DNA of 64,000 nt from Leptobrachium leishanense (GCA_009667805.1 CM019069.1:97995204-98059203); one strand, 5' to 3'. Shown: positions 10,674-23,638, numbered from the stretch's first letter. Made by a program: numbers and translations. The notes: a model not told the origin generated them from the letters alone.

Positions 10674-11489
10674 TTATCTGGTGAGCACAAAATGAATGCT
10701 CTTGAGTCCGGACGTCTCATGCAGGTCCGCAACACATCATATGATTATATAAAAAAGAAGTAAATACAGAAAATCATAGTGCAATTTGCAAGATATATGT
10801 TAGGGGATGATCAAATAATTATTCCACTCACAAGTATTGAGCCTTGGCACTGGCTCTGAGTGGGATTTTGCCTCTGGGTAATTTTCTTCCTCCTTGTTGA
10901 CAGGTGACCCCCACCTTTAGTATGGAAACTTTCTTCAAACGCCGTGCATTTGTAGAAACATGGGAGGGTAGACAAAAAAGTATATGCTCTCCTAGCGTAA
11001 ATCTTTCTTATTGACGAGCACAATTTTTCTGCTAAATCAAGACTTACGTTTGGTGGAGCTCCCAAAGCTCGAATATAGAAGTGCCCACGGATTTTTTTAA
11101 AGGAAAAAATCCAAGTCAAAAACCACTCTGGAACCGGGACGTGGTCTTTAAAAAGATTTAAAATCAAAGTTTAAGATAAACAATAAAACATGACTCCAGG
11201 ACGCGTTTCGCTGCTGTAAAGCAGCTTCTTCAGCTGGCAAGTCAAACATTAACATCTCTTTTGATTTTCTGTATTTGCTTCTTTATAATATAATCATATG
11301 AAGTGTTGCGGACCTGCATGAGACGTCCGGACTCCAGAGCATTCATTTTGTGCTCACCAGATGGGGTACCCATTTTGTCTATAATCTATGGTGTGGGGGA
11401 AACCACTACCTGCTGGTGTAGCATTGGAGTTTGGGTGGATACGGCGTGTTGTGTGGCGCTTACCATTCACTTCACCATTGGTGTTTATT
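10661..11489 (-). mobile_element. Penelope-like fragment with 14-bp duplication and inverted ends
   Basis: The insert (10675-11475) is flanked by a perfect 14-bp duplication, cattggtgtttatt (10661-10674 and 11476-11489), inside the Tc1-A transposase. Its ends are long inverted copies of each other: 10678-10776 matches the reverse complement of 11262-11360, with a few differences. Such inverted, partially duplicated termini and irregular duplications are typical of Penelope-like insertions. A hammerhead motif lies on the - strand at 11196-11238. No reverse transcriptase remains, so it is non-autonomous or truncated. Confidence 0.75.
11196..11238 (-). ncRNA. Hammerhead ribozyme motif (Penelope-type)
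   Basis: On the - strand: GCCAG, the core CTGAAGA, stem II GCTGCTTTACAGCAGC, GAAA, the minimal self-complementary ACGCGT, then the GTC cleavage triplet and CTGG. Stem I is CCAG paired with CTGG. All three stems and the CUGANGA/GAAA core are present, making this the best-formed of the four hammerheads in the window. Confidence 0.8.
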
Positions 11490-11589
11490 GATAATGTGAC
11501 AGAAAACAGAAGCAGCCGGATGAATTCAACAGTGTTTAGAGATACACTGAGTGGCCAGATTATTATGACCACCCCATCCCTACTTCGTT

Positions 11590-12556
11590 GGGCCAACTTT
11601 TGCCTTCAATACTGAGGTGATTCTTCTTGGCATTGACTCCACGAGATGTTGAAAGGTGATGCAAGGAATCTGACACCATGCCTGATTAATAGCACTGTCC
11701 AGTTCTGTGAGATTTGATGGTTTTGGAACCAGCTGCCGGGTGGCTCTTTCAACTGCGTCCCGCAAATGCTCAATTGGATTGAGATCTGGTGATTGTGGGG
11801 GCCAACTAAGCAAGGTAAATTCTCCCTCATGTTTTTGAAACCACTCCTGCACAATACGTACACCGTGGCATGGTGCATTGTCTTGTTGGAAGAAGCCATC
11901 TCCAGTGGGATACGCCATGAACATGATAGGGTGAACTTGATCAGCAACGATGCTTTGGTATGTTGTGCTATTCAGACGTTGTTCCACACGAATTTAAGGG
12001 CCCCAAACCAGAACACTGCCCCCACCAGCTTGAAGGGTTGTACTCATGCATGTGGGGTGCATGCTTTCATGCGGTTTCCTCCAAATTCTCACTCTCTCAT
12101 CTGCATGATGCAACTGGAAACGTGATTCATTGGACCACATGACCTTTTTTCCAATACTCGACTGTCCAATCCTTGTGTTCCTGTGCGAATTGGAGACGTT
12201 TTATCTTGTTAACTGCAGACAGCAAAGGCCTTCGGCTTCCATATCCCATACGATGCAGTGTACGGCGAACAGTGCGTTCAGAGATAATTTCAGGAGGATC
12301 CCTGATTAAGATCTGCAGTAATTTAATGCACTGTTGCCACTCTCCGTTCTGCCCTAACATTGACTAGTCGCTGACGGCCACAATTCGCACATTTAGACCC
12401 AGATTTTCAGCTGACAGTCCAGTCTTTAAAACACTTTAACAACAGCTGCTCTTGAACATTAAATTAATTCTGCTGTTTTGCTGATACTTGTTCCATGGCT
12501 CCGAGAGCCAACAATCATCCCGGGTTCAAAGGCTGTTAAATCACGTTGTTTACCCA
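11590..12556 (-). pseudogene. Tc1 transposase relic (element B)
   Basis: It starts at an ATG whose complement is at 12554-12556 (MGKQRDLTAFEPGMIVG). It continues with a TVRRTLHRMGYGSRRPLLS segment and ends with the DDE region: FFQQDNAPCHG, then [14 protein letters not shown] near 11790. Frameshifts and stops occur between about 12120 and 12480, and part of the central DDE region before 12000 is degraded. Not functional. Confidence 0.85.
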
Positions 12557-12602
12557 TATCTTCAGAAAAAAAATTAAAAAAAATTTATATATATATATAT
12601 CA

Positions 12603-14225
12603 CAGTTGTGTTCAAAATTATTCAACCCCCAATGCTGTAAAGGGTTTTAGGGAATTTAGTGTACATTTGTAATTGTATTCAGAATGAAATCATACAAGGA
12701 CTTTTTAAAGAACCATATGCAACTAAAATGACATCAATTGGTTTTGTAATACAGTAGTAAATGTTTCTTTTGTGAATTCTTCATTGACACAATTATTCAA
12801 CCCCTTAAAGACTACCACTCTGAAGAACAGAGGTTCATTCAAGTGTTTTCAATCAGGTATTGAAAACACCTGTGGATGTCACGGAGCAGCAATAAAGCAT
12901 AATAAGCACCAATTAGGCAGCTTTAAAATGACTGTGATACTCAGCTCCTTCTAGACATTTACTGGTGTGGTTACAAACATGGTGAAGTCAAGAGAATGGT
13001 CCAGGAAGACAAGAGAAGAGGTGATTACTCTTCACAGGAAGGGCAATGGCTATAAGAAGATTGCAAAGATGTTAAACATACCAAGAGAGACCATAGGAAG
13101 CATCATTCGCAAATTCAAGGCAAAGGGCACTGTTGAAACGCTACCTGGTCGTGGCAGAAAGAAGATGCTGACTTCGACTGCTGTGCGCTACCTGAAGCGT
13201 AGAGTCGAGAAAAGTCCCCGTGTGACTGAGGAACGGAGAAAAGATTTGTCAGATGTGGGTACTGAAGTTTCAGCTCAGACAATACGGCGCACACTGCGTA
13301 ATGAAGGCCTCCATGCCAGAACTCCCAGGCGCACCCCCTTGCTGTCTCGAAAGAATAAGAAGAGTCGACTGCAGTATGCCAAAAGTCATGTGGACAAACC
13401 ACAGAAGTTTTGGGATAGTGTTCTGTGGACTGATGAAACAAAATTAGAACTGTTTGGGCCCATGGATCAACGCTATGTTTGGAGGAGGAAGAACAAGGCC
13501 TATGAAGAAAAGAACACCTTGCCTACTGTGAAGCATGGCGGGGGGGGTCAATCATGCTTTGGGGCTGTTTTGCTTCTGCAGGTACAGGGAAGCTTCAGCG
13601 TGTGCAAGGTACCATGAACTCTCTTCAGTACCAGGAGATATTGGATGACAATGTGATGCAGTCCGTCACAAACCAGAGGCTTGGGAGACGTTGGACCTTT
13701 CAACAGGACAATGATCCCAAGCATACCTCCAAGTCCACTAGAGCATGGTTACAGATTAAAGGCTGGAACATTTTGGAGTAGCCATGGCAGTCACCTGCCT
13801 TAAATCCGATTGAGAACCTCTGGTGGGACTTAAAGAAAGCAGTTGCAGTGCACAAGCCTAAGAATGTGACCGAACCAGGAGGCTTTTGCCCACGACGAAT
13901 GGGCGAAGATACCAGTAGATCGCTACAAGACACTTGTGTCAAGCTATGCTTCACGTTTAAAAGCTGTTATAACTGTAAAAGGATGTTGTACTAAGTACTA
14001 AGATTGAATGTCACTTGGGGGTTGAATAAAACTGAATAAAAATGTGAGCACAGAAAAGACATTTGTGGTTATTTCATTATAAATGTTATGTTATGTTATA
14101 TTTGTCTGACCTACACGTGCCTCTTTGATTTAATTGTAAGCAAGATGACTGAATGATCAAAATCAATGTCAAACTGGCCAAAACACTCAATTTCAGTGGG
14201 GGTTGAATAATTTTGAACACAACTG
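12603..14225 (+). mobile_element. Tc1-like element C, innermost of the nest
   Basis: The inverted termini are perfect over 28 bp: CAGTTGTGTTCAAAATTATT.. at 12603 and its reverse complement ending CACAACTG at 14225. (TA)n flanks both sides, consistent with a TA target that later expanded. The transposase is on + and nearly full length. At 1.62 kb it has the usual size of an autonomous Tc1. Confidence 0.92.
12979..14001 (+). pseudogene. Tc1 transposase, near full length but broken (element C)
   Basis: The start ATG at 12979 gives MVKSREWSRKTREEVITLHR. A bipartite DNA-binding domain with an LPGRGRKK linker (about residues 55-62) is followed by the DDE domain: LWTDETKLELFG (first D), then FQQDNDPKHT (second D) and NPIENLWWDLKK (E). 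The natural end ..GCCTKY and TAA fall at 13999-14001. A frameshift lies in the G-run near 13545, and a TAG at 13779 replaces a tryptophan-type position before PWQSP. Another frameshift is near 13880. The catalytic residues remain readable, so decay is recent, but it is not functional as it stands. Confidence 0.9.
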
Positions 14226-14678
14226 TATATATATATTATTACACACACACACACCTGTCGTGGTAAACAACCTGCTTCCCTATTTATAATGGTCTGGCCT
14301 CTAGCAACTTCAGCGCGAAATGCTAGCCAATTTGCCTAAAAAAGTCAGGTGGTCATAATAATCTGGCCACTCAGACTCAAAACAAAAGAACAACTGAAGA
14401 AGACAGCTGCAGTAAGAGCCTGGCAAAGAATCAGAAAGGAGGATGGAAAAGCATCAGAAAGCATTGTCTTTGGTAGTGTCCATGGGTTCCATACCAAAGG
14501 ATTCTCAACAAAATATAAAAAAAATTAACATTTATGATTATATCCAATTGTCCAATTACATTTCAGCCCCTGAAAATGGGGGGGGGGGGGAAACTGTATA
14601 AAAATGGTTGCAGTTCTGAAAATTTGTACATGAATTAAAGCTGAAAGTCTGCACTTTAAATTCATTTGGATTGTTTTG

Positions 14679-16634
14679 TTTTAATTTTTTTTTTTTTATA
14701 TTTGAAATTTTTATTTTGTAAAGAAAGAAAGGTCACAGACTGACCATCATAGTCGGCCTCGCAGGGCCAGATAATGTTCTATATGTTTCTTATGAGAGTT
14801 CAATAACGGGGTGATCGCATGAAGAAGCATCAAAACGTCGGAAGAAAAATAAAAAAAAGGGGGGGTGCTATAACAAATTCGTCAAAAATACCCCGTAAAA
14901 AAAAACCAAAAAAAAAAAAAAAAAACCAAAGTCTCGAATCTATCCCCAGCCGGAGAATGTCAGCAAGAGAAAAAAAAAGTGTCCGAAGTGTCTCTGAATT
15001 AAGGGTGGGGGGGGGGATAAATGTACAAGGTAGATGAAGAAAAAAGGCGGACAACAAAAGTCCTCCAAAAACATAGGATAAAAAGGTCTTAAACACCCAA
15101 CGTGGGAGCCCTAACCAACTGATAGGGGGAGTAAGGGGGTAACAAACACTCGGGTGTGGGAATCATCTAGTCAATTATGGGCCGCCAGTCTCTAATACTC
15201 CAGAGGCGAGGGGGGTAGGCAGCGGGCACTCAGCCTGGGTCCAGAGCGGGTGAAGCCGCGGCACTACCCACTACGGTCTCCAAACCTCCGGGAATCCCTA
15301 GTAAGGACCGGCCACACTTCGTCCGGGGTGCCAAAGACATACGCCACGTTGTCGAGTGTAAAGAGCAGGGTGCCGGCCTCCCATCTGTACTGAACCCCCT
15401 TAGCTCGAAGACAAGTCGCCACCTCCCGGAACCTCCGGCCGGCCGCCAGCGTCAAGAAAGGCAGATCGTTATACAAAGACACTGCGGAAGATTCAAAGGC
15501 AATGACCCCCCTTGCCAAGGGTAGCGACATCAGCCTCTGTTTCATGGGTATTTCCTTCGCCACTGCAATAATATCTCGCGGCGCCGCCTCCGGGGCTGTC
15601 ACCGATTTCCGGACGCGAATCGCAAGCCGAAAGTCTCTGGAGCGTTGGGAGGGAGCTTCAGCAGGTGGCTTGCCAAGCGGTTGGCATATGCCACAGTCAC
15701 CTCCGGCCGCACCGATTCCGGGACCCCCCGGATACGGACATTACGCCGGCGGTGTCGGGCGTCCAATGATTCCACTGTACGCGACAAAGTCTCCACTTGT
15801 AGTTGTAGAGATTCCACCCTACAGGCAAGGCTGGTTTGCGCGATCTCCACAGTCGACGTTCGGGCTTGAATATCAACTATATGTTCCCGTACCAGGGTTA
15901 CCTCAGCTTTAACCCCCGCCACGTCAGCACTCCACATTGCCCGCATATCATTTACCATTCTCTTAATGTCGCCTTTAGTGGCCAGCTGAACATCTTCCCC
16001 CGGGGTACCCTCCAGAAAAGCAGACGAGGCAGTCTGAGAGCGCAGCCCTTCGCCAGGCCGCCTTAGCAGCTCTTTTCACCGAGGCCTTCCTGGCCCTTTG
16101 GTCCTGTAGTGGAGGCTCAGAGGAAAGGAGGTCAGCCTCCTCCCCACTCCCCCTCAACCAGGTGAATCCATCCTCATCTGAGGAACCGTATCCCAGAGGC
16201 AGGGTGGGGGAGGGGAGACCCGCGGCGAACAGCCGTCCGCCACCCAAAGAGTCACGGATGTCACGTTGGCCCGGGTCCAGCACCGAGTCAGCCCGCTTCG
16301 CTGATCTCTTACCCATCCGGGCGCTAGGCGGGACCAGGATATAATTCTCCACAGCCGACGAGGCAGCAACAGATTGCAGTATCTCAACAGGCTCCTAAAA
16401 TGGCCGCCCGCACTAGGCCGCCGTCTTCGTTCTGGGGGCCTCTCGCGGTCGCCGGACCGCTTCTCGACTCTGCCCAGGGTCCCTCCTCTGGGTCAGCAGG
16501 TCAGTACACTCCCAGCAGGTAACAAGAAATATGTGCCAAATAGTCTTGAAATAACAGTCTCTGTAGCGGAGCTCTGTGTAAACGCGTCTTCTCGTGTCCG
16601 AGTCTAGCTCCGCCCCCCCCTTCATTTTAATTTT
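14679..16634 (-). mobile_element. ORF1-only L1-type element (HAL-like)
   Basis: It lies on - inside Tc1-A. A 10-bp duplication, ttttaatttt, flanks it (14679-14688 and 16625-16634). The + strand poly-T at about 14686-14697 is the poly-A tail of the - strand element, so target-primed insertion is supported. Between the tail and the 5' end there is only an ORF1; no endonuclease or reverse transcriptase is present in about 1.94 kb. This layout is like the half-L1 (HAL1) elements of mammals. A later internal deletion of ORF2 is the alternative. Confidence 0.7.
15264..16316 (-). pseudogene. L1-type ORF1 protein relic
   Basis: The probable start is MGKRSAKRADS (ATG complement at 16314-16316), a typical Tx1-like L1 ORF1 beginning. 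A coiled-coil segment follows (LVREHIVDIQARTSTVEIAQ and onward, about 15900-15750). Then comes the RNA-binding core RRRNVRIRGVPESVRPEVTV (about 15750-15690) and a C-terminal domain with SLYNDLPFLTL and YRWEAGTLLF (about 15480-15370). ORF1 proteins trimerise and coat LINE RNA. Frameshifts near 15965 and 15600 break it. Confidence 0.8.
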
Positions 16635-17614
16635 ATTCTGGTGGCATACAGAGCCAAAAGTATGAAAATTGTGCCTTGGGCGTGGCCTGACCGCTCATGG
16701 AGACAGCCGCATAGTGTGTGAGCTCCGGCGGGAACCCTGCTAGAAAGGGGAGATCCATCTCAGTTTGGGTGCCACGACTCATTAGGAAGCTCACCGCCTG
16801 AAGACATCAGTGGGCTCCCAGAAACGCGGTGACATCGCCCAATTGTTTCCAGATCCGCCGGCCGCGAGAAGACCTCCACGAGGATCCAAGATGGCGCTGA
16901 CTCCGCAGGCGTCCCAGGCATCCTCCTCAGCAAGCAGCCCAGCCCCATCGGAGGACTCGGAGATGTCGGTGCGAGATATTCTCTGCATACTGCCAACGAG
17001 GGGAGACCTGGAAGCGCTGCTGCACAAGCTAGAAGCCTCCTTTACAGCACGGTTGGAGGCAGTGGATGCAGATATATGGCACGTGGGTACCAGGGTCCAG
17101 GATTTAGAAGAGGAAAGGGAGCGCATGGAGGACTGCCTAACGTGCCTTGAAACAGGTCTGGGGTACCCCCTCTCTACATTTTGTTACGAATTCTAACCTA
17201 CCACCTCCCCCAGTAGCGGTGGTACTTTCTGTTCCTTTCTTTCATGGAAGTAATATTTCCCTTAAAGCCCGGACGATACACTTCGGAATTGCAGGTTTTA
17301 CACTGTCACCTTGGACAGTTGTTTTATAGTTTGCAAGAAAAAGTATGTGAACCCTTTGGGATTACGTGGAGTTTTGCATGAATTGGTCATAAAATGTGCT
17401 CTGATCTTCATCTAAGTCACAACAATTTGAAAAACAGTCTGCTTAAAATAATACAACACAAACATTATATGTTTTCATGTGCTTATTGAACATGACATGT
17501 AAACATTCACAGTGCAGGGTGGAAAAAGTATGTGAACCCCTAGCCTAATGACTTCTCCAAGAGCTTATTGGAGCCATGAGTGAGCCAACCTTGAGTCCAA
17601 TCAGTGAGACATTA

Positions 17615-19403
<1,789 letters not shown>

Positions 19404-20330
19404 GTCCAAAGGTTCACATATTTTTTACACCCTGCACTGTGAATGTTTACATGTTATGTTCAATAAAAACATGAAAACATATGTTTGTGTTGTATTATTT
19501 TAAGCAGACTGTGTTTTTCAAATTGTTGTGACTTAGATGAAGATCAGAGCACATTTTATGACCAATTCATGCAAAACTCCACGTAATCCCATAAGGTTCA
19601 CATACTTTTTCTTGCAACTGTATATTTGTTTGTATGTTCACGATGCAATAAGTTTTCATATTCAGGGTCTAGTTTCTGGCCTCAATCTAGAATGGTTATC
19701 TCACACATTCTCAGTCTTGCCTTCCAACCCTCTATGCGATGTCAAGCTGCATGCATTAATGTCCGTTCCCCTGACCGGATCCGATGACCAAGTTGAAATT
19801 TTTTTCCTGGAAGGTCAGGGGTTTAAATTCGCCTCAGAAACGTCGTATGGCGCTTTTGAATTGTCACAGACAGAGGAGATATAATATTCCTGCAGGAAAC
19901 TCACTTTAGAGCAGACGCTGCCCCTTCTTTCACCTCACGGCATTACCTTCACGGCTTTTTTATTAATTTTGTTGCTACTAAATCCCGAGGAGTTGCCATA
20001 CTTATAGCCCGCCATATTCTCTTTACATGTACAACCCAAATGTAATCAACATGTCACTCTCGCTAACGTGCATCTTCCTAACAAGGCAATGCGCCACCCT
20101 GCGCTCAGGGCCGGTGCTAGACTATTTTGTGCCCTAGGCAAGACCAGTTACTTGCACCCCCCCCAAAAAAATTGTCAACTGTTGAAATGTGGGGGACAAC
20201 ACACACTGTGCAAGGGGGGCCGCACATGGTCGTTCCGGTGCCCATCTTACCACCCGCTGGTCGGGCTCGGGATTGGTCTGTGCCTTTCTTTCTTTCCTCT
20301 GCCTCGTTCTTTTTTCATCTGCCTATTTCT

Positions 20331-20550
20331 TTTCTTTCTTCTGCCTCTTTTCTTTCCTCTGCCTCTTTCTTTCTTCTGTACCTCTTTCTTTTGCCTTTTA
20401 TTTCATCTGCCTCTTTCTTTTCTTTCTTCTGCCTCTTTTCTTTCTTCTGCCTCTTTTCTTTCTTCTGCCTCTTTTCTTTCTTCTGCCTCTTTTCTTTCTT
20501 CTGCCCCTTTTCTTTCTTCTGCCTCTTTTCTTTCTTCTGCCTCTTTCTTT
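20331..20550. repeat. 18-bp minisatellite, unit TTTTCTTTCTTCTGCCTC
   Basis: At least seven near-identical tandem copies lie in the core, flanked by diverged pyrimidine-rich copies from about 20280 to 20640. It lies inside the hAT MITE. The phenylalanine/leucine-rich frames across it are repeat artefacts. Confidence 0.9.
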
Positions 20551-20741
20551 TTTTATCTGCTTTTTTTTAATCTTTCCTATGTGCCTCTTTTTTCTGCCTT
20601 TCGTGTCTTTCTTTTATCTTTCTTTCTTCTGCCTCTTGTGGCGCCTGCACGTCACCTGGTGGCCCCTGCGCGTCACCATAAGACGCCAATCTTCTGCGCC
20701 GCTAGCGGTGGTCCGCTTTGCGAGCCGCCACTGCCGGCTAA

Positions 20742-21210
20742 GGCTAATGTCAGATGAACGCAGTCTGAGCGCACTCTGCGTGAGTGCATAACGGACGGAA
20801 GTACTGGCGGAAGATACTGTAGACACCACACGGTCATTTTTTTTTAACGGATGTAGAAAAAAAGGGAAATATGGGAAATAAAATTTATTAAAGTTAAATG
20901 ACAATTACAGTCAGCCAGATCAGAAAAACGTCTAAGCGTCAACGTGATGGACATCGCAAATGCGCTGCGTCTGGCTTCGCCTCATCACGCACACAGGCTG
21001 CTACGTGGACGTAGCGCACTCTGCGTGTCTGTCTTAGCAGTTTTACATTCTCGCCTAACTTGCGTCCGTTTGCCACGTGTGTTGTGCGTGCGCAGTTCGG
21101 TGCGCACATACTTTGTGTGTGGGTCTCTATTGATCATGATTCTATGTTACGACAGACGTTATCACATCCGTCTTGCCGCACAGTTTCACTGCGTTCATCT
21201 GACCCGAGCC
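20742..21210. mobile_element. Harbinger-type CpG-rich MITE with TAA duplication
   Basis: GGCTAATGTCAGATGAACGC at the left and GCGTTCATCTGACCCGAGCC at the right, flanked by TAA on both sides (20739-20741, 21211-21213). Its interior matches the copy at 42220-42614 (gtgtgggtctctattgatca is shared). Confidence 0.85.
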
Positions 21211-21904
21211 TAAACAAGCAAACAATAAGGAAGGGGTACAATAATGGAACCCAGGTCAGCTGCGCCCCTAGGTGGCTGTGCGCCCTAGGCGGTTGCCTAG
21301 CTTGCCTAGTGGAAGCACCAGCCCTGCCTGCGCTCTATATTAGCTAAATTAGACGGTTTCAAAAGAAGGCCTTTTGATTTGTGTAGGAGACTTCAATGTC
21401 CCCCTAGACTCCGAGGGAGGCAGTCTCGGGATCACCTCCGACAGACCCCTCGCTACGCTGTCGATTCTTACAACTGCTACACCAACACCAGTTGGTGAAT
21501 GGGTGGAAGGTTTTACACCCTTCCAAAGATTTCACATTCTACTCCCCAGCAGCTAAATTGTACTCCAGACGACTCGACACTTTCCTCCTTGCACATCACC
21601 AGCTCCAGTATTTGCGATCGGTGCAGATCGCCCCTATTACTTGGTCGGACCATGTCCCAGTATCCATGTGTATAGACGTAGTGTCTATACCTCTCTCGCA
21701 GCGCTCATGGCGTTTTAACGAAACACTGCTACGAGATGTCCTACTGCGTCAGGAGGTACTAGATTCCATAGCACAATATTTTGTGGACAATGACACACCA
21801 AGGGTATCTCCACCGACACTTTGGGAAGCCCATAAGTGTGTAATGTATGTCCATACTTTTCAATATTTTATGATAAATTTTAAAGGCTCTCTCCAAAATC
21901 CTAA

Positions 21905-23575
21905 AATATTTATTGGAAAGCGTCACAATAAGAAACAATGTGCAATGTCAAACAGCAGCTGCCAAGGCCAGCAAGGTATTGGCATGCATTAAAAGGGGAG
22001 TTCACTCTCGGGATGAAAACGTACAGGGTTATTCAAAGAGATCCGAATGGCTGGGGAAAGGTAACCGAACATTGAAAATCAGCGTTCAGTTACCTTTCTT
22101 GGCCATTCGGCTATCCAGAGAGCAGGCAATACGCCAAATCCTGGCGAATTGCCTGCACTTTCGGTGCCTGTTCGAGGGCAGTGAAATCCCCATAACAAAA
22201 GCACTGCTTCGGCTATTCAGAGAACACAAACCAGCAGTGAAAGGTTCCCGAAATGCCCTGCGATTCGGTGGTTTCATTCAACAGGTTTATTCAGGAGAAT
22301 CCCATAGGCTTCAATGTTAAAAATATTCCCGTTTTAATTCAATATCTAATAAACAGTTCATTATAAAATTCTGCAGTAAAAAGTCTCTTTATTTACAGAT
22401 TTTTAGGATATTTTAAGGATTTTTTTTAAAAAGTCGATTTTTTTTATTCTTTTTAAAGTTTACTTATTTTTTCTGTAATAGCCCTTTTTATTATCATTCC
22501 TTGGACCTCATGTGTAAATTTCAGCCATTTTTGCTCAGTAGTTGCTTTGCAAACAGCGTTTCACTTTTCAAACATTCAAGCAAACTGTTTTGCTAATTTA
22601 TTCACGTCACTCGTCAGCGGTGTCGGCTTTTTCTGGCGGCTTCGCTCAGGTTTTTCCGGCGTCTTCGGCGGGTTAATCCAGATGATTTTGCGGGTTTCGG
22701 CATGCATTCGCCGGGTTTTTGCGGTGACTTTTCGTCGGGATTGCAACAGCTTTTCCCTGCGCTTCGACGGCCTTGTGGTGCTTGCTGAATACACCGCAGG
22801 GTCGCCGAAATGGGATTGGCGAATTCAAGAGAACGAAAAGTCACCGAACATGCGGTGACTTTTCGATTCTCTTTGAACAACCCTGATAATTTTGCCTCTG
22901 TATAAAATCAATGGTAAGACCGCACCTTGAATATGCCATACAATTTTGGGCACCTGTCTTAAAGGATAGTGCTAGAAAAAGTGCAGAGACAGGCAACTAA
23001 ATTAAACAAAAGGGGAATGGAAGGTTTAAGTTATGAGGAAAGACTAATAAGCTTAAACCTGTTTAGTTTAGAGAAACGGCACCTTAGAAGGGATCTGATA
23101 ACCTTATATAAATATATACGGGGCCATTATAAACCATTGTCTGGAAACCTATTCATTAACAGGACTATACACAGGAAACGAGGTCACTCATTTAGACTGG
23201 ACGAAAGAAAATTCAGCCTAAAGCAAAAGGAATGGTTATTTTACGGTGAGAACAATAAAGCTGTGGAATTCTCTGCCTGTTGAGGTGGTTGGGTCAGAGT
23301 CTGTACAGACTTTTAAAAAACGACTGGATGACTTCCTGCAGACACAGAATATTAAGGGTTATAATATTTAATATGTGGGTAAGCTTCTTGATCCAAGGAG
23401 AAATCTGACTGCCATTCTGGGGTCAAGAAGGAATTTTTTCCCAGTGTGTTACATATTGGTGAGCATTTCAGACTGGGTTTTTTGCCTTCTTTTGGATCAA
23501 CAGCAGTAGGTGAAGTGTGAGAGGCTGAACCCGATGGACGCATGTCTTTTTTCAGCCTATGTAACTATGTAACAT
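21905..23575 (+). mobile_element. CR1-like LINE, C-terminal region and 3' end
   Basis: The + strand encodes the last part of a CR1-group reverse transcriptase protein. AAAKASKVLACIKRGVHSRD is at about 21950-22010. After the MITE it resumes with LPLYKSMVRPHLEYAIQFW (about 22895-22950), then GLSYEERLISLNLFSLEKR and DLITLYKYIRG. A frameshift near 23245 precedes LWNSLPVEVVGSESVQTFKK. The 3' end finishes with 8-bp ATGTAACT-type tail repeats near 23560-23575, as in CR1. A TA-flanked MITE interrupts it at 22024-22886. Dropping the insert and one TA restores the frame. Confidence 0.82.
22024..22886. mobile_element. MITE with TA duplication, CAGGGTTATTC family (copy 1)
   Basis: Begins CAGGGTTATTCAAAGAGATC and ends ..TCTCTTTGAACAACCCTGA, flanked by TA (22022-22023, 22887-22888). 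The flanking CR1 frame is restored when the insert and one TA are removed. It contains an internal fold (AGGTAACCGAACATTGAAAA.. against its complement near 22080). Related to copies at 28115-28924 and 52387-53241. Non-coding, superfamily unassigned; the TA suggests Tc1/mariner-type transposition. Confidence 0.88.
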
Positions 23576-23638
23576 GACATTAAATAAACGTATCGGTACA
23601 GTCTTAAGAAAAGGGTACCTTGAATCTTTAGTTGTTAA

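Larger units (their letters stand above)
11547..14374 (-). mobile_element. Tc1-like element B, nested in Tc1-A
   Basis: The inverted termini are CTGAGTGGCCAGATTATTAT at 11547 and its reverse complement, ending GGCCACTCAG, at 14374. A TA lies just outside the left end. The transposase relic is on - (11590-12556). A third Tc1 (C) inserted upstream of the transposase start, at 12603-14225. B therefore arrived after A and before C. Confidence 0.85.
9946..16672 (+). mobile_element. Tc1-like element A, the outer host of a nest
   Basis: An old Tc1/mariner transposon, now in four pieces. The left inverted-repeat region starts near 9946 (gtttagaaattacag). The transposase relic on + includes KRPGRPQKTTV near 10230, GISLSMSKTTVKRRLH near 10337, the SVKH...MMAWACMASSGTGSLVF block near 10595-10670, and its continuation VFIDNVTENRSSRMNS at about 11482-11540. 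A C-terminal piece (AAVRAWQRI) is at 14410-14450. The mirrored right terminus reappears at about 14520-14680 and 16635-16672. The pieces are separated by the Penelope fragment, Tc1-B and the ORF1-only L1. About 60 residues between the RMNS block and the AAVRAWQ block are missing, and both outer tips look truncated. Confidence 0.8.
20106..21326. mobile_element. hAT MITE with perfect 8-bp duplication
   Basis: Starts CAGGGCCGGTGCTAG and ends AGCACCAGCCCTG. It is flanked by cctgcgct at 20098-20105 and 21327-21334. Subterminal inverted phrases (TGCCCTAGGCAAG and CGCCCTAGGCGGTTGCC) add support. It contains a minisatellite (20331-20550) and a Harbinger-type MITE (20742-21210), so it is 1.22 kb with no own coding capacity. 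Confidence 0.93.

Noticed and set aside
20068..20791. Open frames of 147-229 residues rich in Phe, Leu and Ser resembling membrane proteins
   Set aside because: They read through the pyrimidine-rich 18-bp minisatellite in a hAT MITE; apparent hydrophobicity reflects TTC/CTT codons.
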